A stretch of DNA of 64,000 bases, taken from NCBI RefSeq assembly GCF_000617925.1, contig NZ_BAMT01000005.1, positions 124,001 to 188,000 of the forward strand. The letters are read 5' to 3'. A program made the translations under genes and the position numbers. The notes below the pieces were generated by a model. That model was given only the letters and a program-made list of their open reading frames with translations, searched no databases and was not told where the DNA came from. Position 1 is the first letter of the stretch, and every line of letters begins with the position of its first letter. This document shows positions 58,517 to 64,000 of this stretch, piece after piece. Origin of the DNA: Methylobacillus glycogenes JCM 2850 (GTDB taxonomy: Bacteria > Pseudomonadota > Gammaproteobacteria > Burkholderiales > Methylophilaceae).

Positions 58517-60922
58517 CTATATCTCCAGCCGCATGCCTATTTCGATATTGCGCCCCATCTCCGGGGTGTAATAGCGTAAAAACGAGGTGCTATTGCGGAT
58601 TTCGGCATTGCCTATATTGCGCATGTTCACGAACACTTCGCCTTTTACATGTGCCTGGCAAAAGGCCGCCGCAGGTAAATATCCAGTTTGTTATAGCTGG
58701 CGGTGCCGGGTTCTAGCTCTGTGCCTGTGGGTTGAATAATGCTGCCCGTGCGTTGTTGGGCGCGGCCGTGGGTGAGGCGTAGCTCGCCTTGCCACTCTGC
58801 CACGCTGGCTTGCACGGCCACGCCGTAGCGGCCTGGGGCCAGTCTGGTACATGGTAGCCATCGTCCAGCTTGCCTTGCACCATATCGGCAAATACGCTGG
58901 TGTGTAGTTGCTTCACGCCTGTGATTTTCCAGGGTCTGCCCAGTTCAAATTCATAGCCATGAAAGCGGGCGTCTTGCTGCGCATATTGCATCTGACTCAG
59001 GCAGTCTGCCGGGTTGGTGCAGGTGCCGGGCAGTTGCGGCCTGAAGTAGGGGCCTGTGTATACGGTGCCTACGTTTTGCTGATAGATATAATCCCTGGCC
59101 TGATATTGGTAAAGGTTGAGCTTGAGGCTGGCCTGGCCTAGCGTCTGCTGCCATTGCAGGTCCCAGCCGTTAAGGGTTTCGGTCTCCAGATTACGGTTGC
59201 CTATGTCGTAGGTGCGCGTGGCCAGGTGCGGGCCAAAGGCTGCCACTTCCTGAATATCTGGCGCGCGGCGTGCTACCCAGCGGTTAAGGGTGAGGCTGCC
59301 GCTTTGGTAGCTTCTTTTTAGCGCCAGTGAAAAGCTCTCGGGCGCATATTGGCTGCGGCTGGCGGCTATGGTGCGTGAAAGCGTGGGGGTAAACCATATG
59401 CGCTGGGCGGCGGCCTCCAGCTCGCTTTTTTCCTTGCGCCAGCCAAACTCCAGTTGCCAGGGTTTGAGGTCCAAAGTTTCTACCAGATAAACCCCGCGGG
59501 TGCGGATGTGCGATTGCGGCACAAAGGCTTCGCTGCCCAGTGCAGAGAAATCACGGCGGATATCATGCAGGCCCACACTGCCGCTTAAGCGTGAGCCAGG
59601 TGGTGCTTGAGTTCCAGCCTTGATTCCACGGCGTCGTTGTTAAAGCGCGTCTGGGGCTGGCCGTTGCTGAGTTCATCATGCTGGTAGCGCGATTTGCCCA
59701 CGCGCAGGCTTAAAGATTCCAGCCAGGTGTTTTCTATAAACCATTCGCCCTTGAGATCCAGCCTTTCTTGCTGCATGTCTATGCGCACTGCCTCGGGCGT
59801 ATCTAGCACCGCGCCGCCGTGGCTGTGCGCAGGCCCTAGGGGTATGCCGTAGTTGCTGGCATAGCGGCTGAGTGAAACGCCAATATAGCCTTGCTCGCCA
59901 AACAGGCTGGCACCTACGCTGCCGCCATGGCTGCGCGCGCTGGTGTTGCCGGTGTAACCCCGCGTGTTGCTGGGCGAGGGCGCGTAAAACAGGCGCGTGA
60001 TGGCGGCCTGGTCTATGGCGGCACCCGGCACTTCAATGTCATTGCTGTTTCTGCCATGCAGGTTGGCATGCAGCGCCAGTTGGCGAAAGCTGGTGTTGAG
60101 TTCACTCACCACGGTGTCTTCATCGTGGTTGCTGCCGTGGCGCACTTGCGTATTCAGGCTGCTGCGCGTGGGTATACGCTCGGGAATGCGGCCATCAATA
60201 ACTTCCACCGCGCCGCCTATGGCCCCGCCGCCATTGCGTATGGTGGCCGGGCCGCGCAATACGCGTATTTCCTTGGCCAGCAGGGCTTCTACCGTGGTGC
60301 CATGGTCAGGGCTCATGGCAGAAACATCATGGCTGCCCACGCCATTGATCATGACGCGGGTACGTGGCCCCTGCTGGCCGCGTATCACGGGCAGGCCCAC
60401 ATTGGGGCCAAAGCTGGCATTGGCCACGCCCAGCTCATCTTGCAAGGTTGCCCCCAGCGTGCTGCTGCCGCGCTGTTGCAGCGCTGTGCCCTTGAGGCTG
60501 GATTGCGGGCTTATTTCTTGCGCTGTGGGTTCACGCGTTGCGTTGACTTCTATGGCCTCTAGCTGCATGGGCTCTGCCTGTGCGGCAGGTTTGGTTGCGG
60601 CAGAAGTTTTAGGTGTAGGCATTTCAGGTGTAGGTGTTGCAGGCGTGTTTGGGCTGGCAGCAGGTATTGCAGAGGCAGTGGCCGCCGCGGCTTGCGCTGG
60701 CTGCGTAATGCCTTGCGCTAGGTGTTGCAGGGCTGGTGTGCCAGCGCCTGTGTGTTTTTCCTCCAGCTCGCTGGCCCAGCTTAAGCCAGAGGGTAAAACG
60801 CCCAGTGCAAGCAGGCAGGTGGCCAGGGTGAATCTGCCGGGGGGGTAAACGCTAGGCGCACAAAAGCGCTGGCATTGAGCGCGGTGAAATGGAAGGCGAG
60901 AGGAATGAGGCGGCGGATTCAC
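58517..60922 (-). CDS. TonB-dependent outer-membrane receptor, ZnuD-like (three frameshifts in this sequence)
   Basis: About 800 aa after repair. A long Ala/Pro-rich N-terminal extension (about 50-115) precedes a plug domain with LGATLQDELGVANASFG, LPVIRGQQGPRTRVMING and the ZnuD-type DVSAMSPDHGTTVEALLA. A His-containing loop GPAHSHGG lies in the barrel. Frames break near 59586, 58845 and 58669; one added base each gives a continuous barrel ending YYTPEMGRNIEIGMRLEI, with the usual C-terminal beta strand. It probably imports zinc (or another metal) using TonB. The start is a GTG without a clear ribosome site. Divergent from two PEP-CTERM genes. Confidence 0.83.
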
Positions 60923-60997
60923 TGGGTAAGGTTTTCAATGCGGTGTGGAGAAAATTTGGTGACAAGTTGCGTGTTGATAGGCTGATGACGCCTATGG

Positions 60998-61054
60998 TAA
61001 TGCAACTATATTTCACTATGCAACACTATTGCATGTAGCAACTGAATTGCATTA
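60998..61054. promoter_or_regulatory. Nested dyad-symmetric operator candidate between receptor and PEP-CTERM genes
   Basis: An inner palindrome ATGCAA-N5-TTGCAT (61018-61034) and outer arms TAATGCAA (60998-61005) and TTGCATTA (61047-61054) share the same centre, position 61026. Half-sites on each side are 18 bases apart. Placed between divergent metal-uptake genes, it is a candidate Zur-type operator; it does not match the enterobacterial Zur consensus closely. Confidence 0.55.
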
Positions 61055-61123
61055 GCATAAAAGAAGGGCGGGGTATTGGACCCCGGTAATCCCCTAATCT
61101 TTCTATTTATAAGGGAGTTTCAA

Positions 61124-61882
61124 ATGCGTCAATTCATGATGCCACTGGCAATGGTGGCAAGTTTGTTCAGCGTGTCCGCTTTGTTTAGTGCATCCGCTTA
61201 CGCGGAAGATCATCTGCATTCAGGTGATATCGAGATTGAAGTTGAAAACGGCAAGCTGGGCACCCATGGTGCAGGCCATGATCAGGTGGGTTCTGGCTAT
61301 GCGATTTTTGAGGCGGATTTCCGTGACCTCGCCAAGGGGCCGTATGCCACCAATGCGCCGGGCTTTGACAGCCATAGCGATGTGTTTGCCCAGGGCGACA
61401 TTATTGGTTACCAGGCCATAGGCAGCCTGTGGGCCTGGGATGGTGCCAGCTGGAGCAACAGCCACAATGCCACCATCACCCTGGGCGGCAATCTGGGTGA
61501 GAGCACACGCTGGAACGCAGCGGGTGTGTCGGGTGACAGCATAGGCACACTGGGCCAGGCGGGCAGCAGCGGCAATATTCACGAGCACCTGACTTTCACC
61601 GTATCCACTACCAACGGTCTGCCTAGCGAGGGTGCTTATTACATCACGCTGCAACTGATTTCCGGCGAGCTTAACAGCAGCTTTGACGGCATTGTGGCCA
61701 ATGACAAGTACGCCAGCTCTGACCCCTTCTACCTGATTTTCAACAATGGCTTGAGCTCAGGTCAGTTCCACGCCGCTGTGCACGGTTTGGCAGATGTGGC
61801 CCCGGTGCCTGAGCCTAGCAGCTATGCCTTGCTGCTGGCTGGCTTGGGTTTGATGGGCTGGCAGTTGCGCCGTCGTGCTTAA
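61124..61882 (+). CDS. PEP-CTERM sorted protein, resembles all3515-type Zur-repressed family
   Basis: 252 aa from the ATG at 61124, with AAGGGAG upstream. A signal peptide ends SAYAE; then a His-containing mature N-terminus (DHLHSGDIEIEVENGKLGTH), GYAIFEADFRDL and APGFDSHSDVF, which recall the all3515-type PEP-CTERM family (from memory). The C-terminus is VPEPSSYALLLAGLGLMGW followed by basic residues, a classical PEP-CTERM anchor processed by an exosortase. It is probably a surface or secreted metal-binding protein. No exosortase lies in the window. Confidence 0.82.
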   Translation: MRQFMMPLAMVASLFSVSALFSASAYAEDHLHSGDIEIEVENGKLGTHGAGHDQVGSGYAIFEADFRDLAKGPYATNAPGFDSHSDVFAQGDIIGYQAIGSLWAWDGASWSNSHNATITLGGNLGESTRWNAAGVSGDSIGTLGQAGSSGNIHEHLTFTVSTTNGLPSEGAYYITLQLISGELNSSFDGIVANDKYASSDPFYLIFNNGLSSGQFHAAVHGLADVAPVPEPSSYALLLAGLGLMGWQLRRRA

Positions 61883-61966
61883 CAGCGCGCTCAATGCCTA
61901 GCTTGATCTAGCTATGGCGTCCTCAGGCCGGAGTTTTGGCGGGGGGCGCCAGCCAAGGAGAATGCA

Positions 61967-62789
61967 ATGAAGAAGATATTGCTGGCGGCATTGTTGTCAG
62001 GCTTTAGCTGCCTGGCGCATGCCGTGCATTACGATGTGATGCTGGGTACCAGCCAGGGCGCTGTGCAGGCAGTCAGATCACGGTGGATTTTTACGGTGAT
62101 TTTGATCTGGCGGGCAAGTTGCCGATTGATAGCGCCAGTGGTCACAAGCTGTTCCCGGGTTATTTTGATGATCTTGAAGGTGGGCCACGGGCAACTGATG
62201 ACCCAGCTTTCAGGCCTTTGCCGGAACCTTTAAATATGGCGAGGAGGTGCATTTCCGTGCGCTGGGGCAGTTGAATTACTGGAGCCCGGAAAGCCAGAGC
62301 TGGGGTGTGGCGGGCAACAATGCCAATATCACCCTTTATGGCGGCATTCCGGTAGATGCCTGGCTGAATTACATGCTTAACCCTGGCAATGCCACGTATG
62401 CCGCGCAATACCAGTATTACGCCAATGGCACGGTGTTTGGCGGCAATGGGGTGAGCGGGCCAGTCACCGCGCTGATTGATGGCGCTGGCAGCAATGGCAG
62501 TTTCCATTCACATCTGGACTGGAAAGTGTCTGACGCGGCGGCGGCAGGTGTTTACATGCTGACCTTGCAGGTGTGGTCACCCACGCTGGAGAATGGGGTG
62601 CAGAAGTATCTTGATTCTGACCCTTTCCATGTGGTGTTCAAAACCGCAGGCATCAGCCAGGCGCAGTTTGATCAGGCTTTTGATCAGCGCATTGCGGTGG
62701 CCGTGCCTGAGCCTGAAAGCTATGCCTTGCTGTTATTGGGTTTGGCGGTGGTGGGCTTGAGTGCACGCAGGCGTAAAGCGTTAATTTAA
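61967..62789 (+). CDS. Second PEP-CTERM sorted protein (two frameshifts in this sequence)
   Basis: About 273 aa after repair. Signal peptide MKKILLAALLSGFSCLAHA, then VHYDVMLGTSQG; a His-bearing region FRALGQLNYWSPESQSWGVAGNN is similar in order to the paralog upstream (QAIGSLWAWDGASWSNSHN). The C-terminus VPEPESYALLLLGLAVVGL plus basic tail is a PEP-CTERM anchor. Frames break near 62069 (missing G) and 62209 (missing T). AAGGAG precedes the ATG. Paralogous to and co-oriented with 61124-61882; probably one operon. Confidence 0.8.
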
Positions 62790-63376
62790 ATTGTTGTAAT
62801 CTGGCTCAGGGCGCACTGCAGGTAGTGCGTTTCTGGGCCATAACTTTGTAGTTTGGCGGCTAGATCTTGAGACGTGTTCTCTGGATCACACATGGGTACT
62901 GGCTTAAAGCCCTGTGCCTGCCAAAAGCTCAGACTTTGGTTAACTGCCACCAGGCTGATGTTATCCAGGCCATGGGCATGCGCCAGCTGTGCCAGGGTGG
63001 GCAATATACGCGGCGTGGCCTGCTGGCCGCGTGCCTGCGGTAGCAGGGCAATATCATGCAGGTAGTAGGTGCTGGCATTTTCAGTCCCTGCCTTTATGCT
63101 TGTCACTGTGGCCATGCGCGGCAAGGCGTGCAGCAGGCTATCCAGCGCGGGTGGCTGCATTTTATGCCAGGGATGGCTGATTAAATAACCCACCAATTGC
63201 CCGGCCTGTTGCCAAACCCAGCAACCTTTTGGGTAAAGCCGCAAGCGTTCTGCAAATACCTGGGGTTGTTCAGGGTAAGCCGGGTGCACCTGGGCGGCAA
63301 TGCTATAAACCTGTGGCAAATCTGCCACCTGCATGGCACGCCAGTGGGGGTGATCTGCAAGGTGAGGTTCAGACAT
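62786..63376 (-). CDS. GNAT family N-acetyltransferase
   Basis: 196 aa. It begins WRAMQVADLPQVYSIAAQVHPAYPE, has strand 4 / motif A LHDIALLPQARGQQATPRIL (acetyl-CoA pyrophosphate loop, degenerate Q/RxxG) and motif B AVNQSLSFWQAQGFKPV. It acetylates an unknown amine, possibly a small molecule. The ATG at 63376 is chosen; 63388 is an in-frame alternative. It overlaps the convergent PEP-CTERM gene by 4 bases. Confidence 0.82.
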   Translation of the reverse strand: MSEPHLADHPHWRAMQVADLPQVYSIAAQVHPAYPEQPQVFAERLRLYPKGCWVWQQAGQLVGYLISHPWHKMQPPALDSLLHALPRMATVTSIKAGTENASTYYLHDIALLPQARGQQATPRILPTLAQLAHAHGLDNISLVAVNQSLSFWQAQGFKPVPMCDPENTSQDLAAKLQSYGPETHYLQCALSQITTI

Positions 63377-63536
63377 GGCTTCAAGCATGGCTTAGTGTTG
63401 AGCTAATGAGGGCATGCTGCGCATTGGTGGCAGGCTCAATGATTGAGGTTATTTGGCTTGCGATTGAGTTTTAGCAGCCATTTTGCCATCACGCAGCGTG
63501 GCCCTGGCAGGCCACGGCTGCATGAGGCTACACGCT

Positions 63537-64000
63537 TTATTCGCTTTGCTCTTGCTGCTTGCGGCGCAGGCGTACGCTTTCGGCCAGCACGGTCAATAGC
63601 GCTACCGATTCTTCCCAGCCAGGCAGCCATCGGTGATGGATTGGCCATAGGTCAGTGTGCAGCCTGGGGTCAGGTCTTGCTTGCCTTCAACCAGGTGCGA
63701 TTCAATCATCACACCGACTATGCGGTCGTCACCACTGGCAATCTGCTCGGCCACATCGCCCACAACTTCAAGCTGGCGCTTGAACTGCTTGAGGCTGTTG
63801 GCGTGTGAGCAATCAATCATGATTTTGGCAGCCAGGCCAGCATTGGCCAGCTCACGTGCAGCGGCATCCACATTGGGCGCATCGTAATTAGGCGTTTTGC
63901 CACCGCGCAGGATGACATGGCAATCCTCGTTACCGCTGGTGGAGATAATCGCCGAGCGGCCTTCCTTGGTCACAGAAAGGAAGTGGTGCGGGCTGGCGGC
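63537..64000 (-). CDS. aroG: 3-deoxy-7-phosphoheptulonate synthase (partial; frameshifted)
   Basis: C-terminal part of a class I DAHP synthase: VILRGGKTPNYD, KIMIDCSHANSLKQFKRQ, GVMIESHLVEGKQDL and YGQSITDGC are diagnostic for AroG/AroF/AroH enzymes. The frame breaks near 63619; adding one G (CTGGGCTGGGAA) gives the normal ending GWEESVALLTVLAESVRLR and a stop at 63537. The N-terminus lies beyond the window. It catalyses the first step of the shikimate pathway. The feedback type cannot be judged from this part. Confidence 0.92.

Noticed and set aside
59891..60848. Plus-strand ORFs of 223 and 283 codons
   Set aside because: They are antisense to the TonB receptor plug domain; compositionally biased translations typical of GC-rich shadows.

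Overview
The window is a chromosomal segment of a Gram-negative betaproteobacterium. The best guess is a methylotroph of the Methylophilaceae or a close Nitrosomonadales relative. This is inferred from overall protein character, moderately GC-rich housekeeping genes and gene clusters such as tgt-yajC-secD-secF, clpS-clpA, leuA, ribH-nusB and pssA. No 16S rRNA is present, so the placement is tentative.

Layout. 0-14 kb: a partial TetR regulator, a tlpA-like/hemJ operon, a large FAD/4Fe-4S dehydrogenase, small membrane proteins (DoxX, YnfA), a secreted trypsin-like protease, phoB-phoR with a good Pho box, an OFA-family transporter, tag, and ribH-nusB. 14-23 kb: an FHA protein, a GAF/HD-GYP protein, lpxH, two cyclophilins, an L,D-transpeptidase and a TPR protein sharing a C-terminal domain, and cysS. 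23-30 kb: a heavy-metal RND efflux operon ending in a PII-like protein, then a small [2Fe-2S] protein and a membrane protein, each under a TATAC-N6-GTATA dyad that also occurs at the tetR promoter. 30-50 kb: housekeeping genes (pyrD, clpSA, corB-like, secDF/yajC/tgt, pssA, leuA, rnk, ffh) plus a membrane-anchored C13 peptidase. 50.3 kb: tRNA-Lys(TTT).

50.5-53.8 kb is an AT-rich accessory island immediately after the tRNA. It carries a complete His-Xaa-Ser (HXS) system: hxsA (secreted precursor with six C-terminal His-Xaa-Ser repeats), hxsD, and the paired radical SAM enzymes hxsB and hxsC. The genes overlap end to end behind one promoter. This family is defined mainly by comparative genomics and is the most interesting system in the window. 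53.9-58.5 kb holds an orphan 95-aa gene, a DUF3309 microprotein, a DHA2-type MFS exporter and three tandem membrane metal-dependent-hydrolase paralogs. 58.5-62.8 kb looks like a zinc module: a ZnuD-like TonB receptor is divergent from two PEP-CTERM proteins, around a nested dyad-symmetric operator candidate. The window ends in a GNAT acetyltransferase and a partial aroG.

Quality caveat: about 18 frame breaks hit 14 genes, including essential ones (nusB, lpxH, secF). All but one are explained by loss of a single base, usually in a short G or C run. This pattern looks like sequencing or assembly error, so those genes are annotated as whole genes with the break noted.
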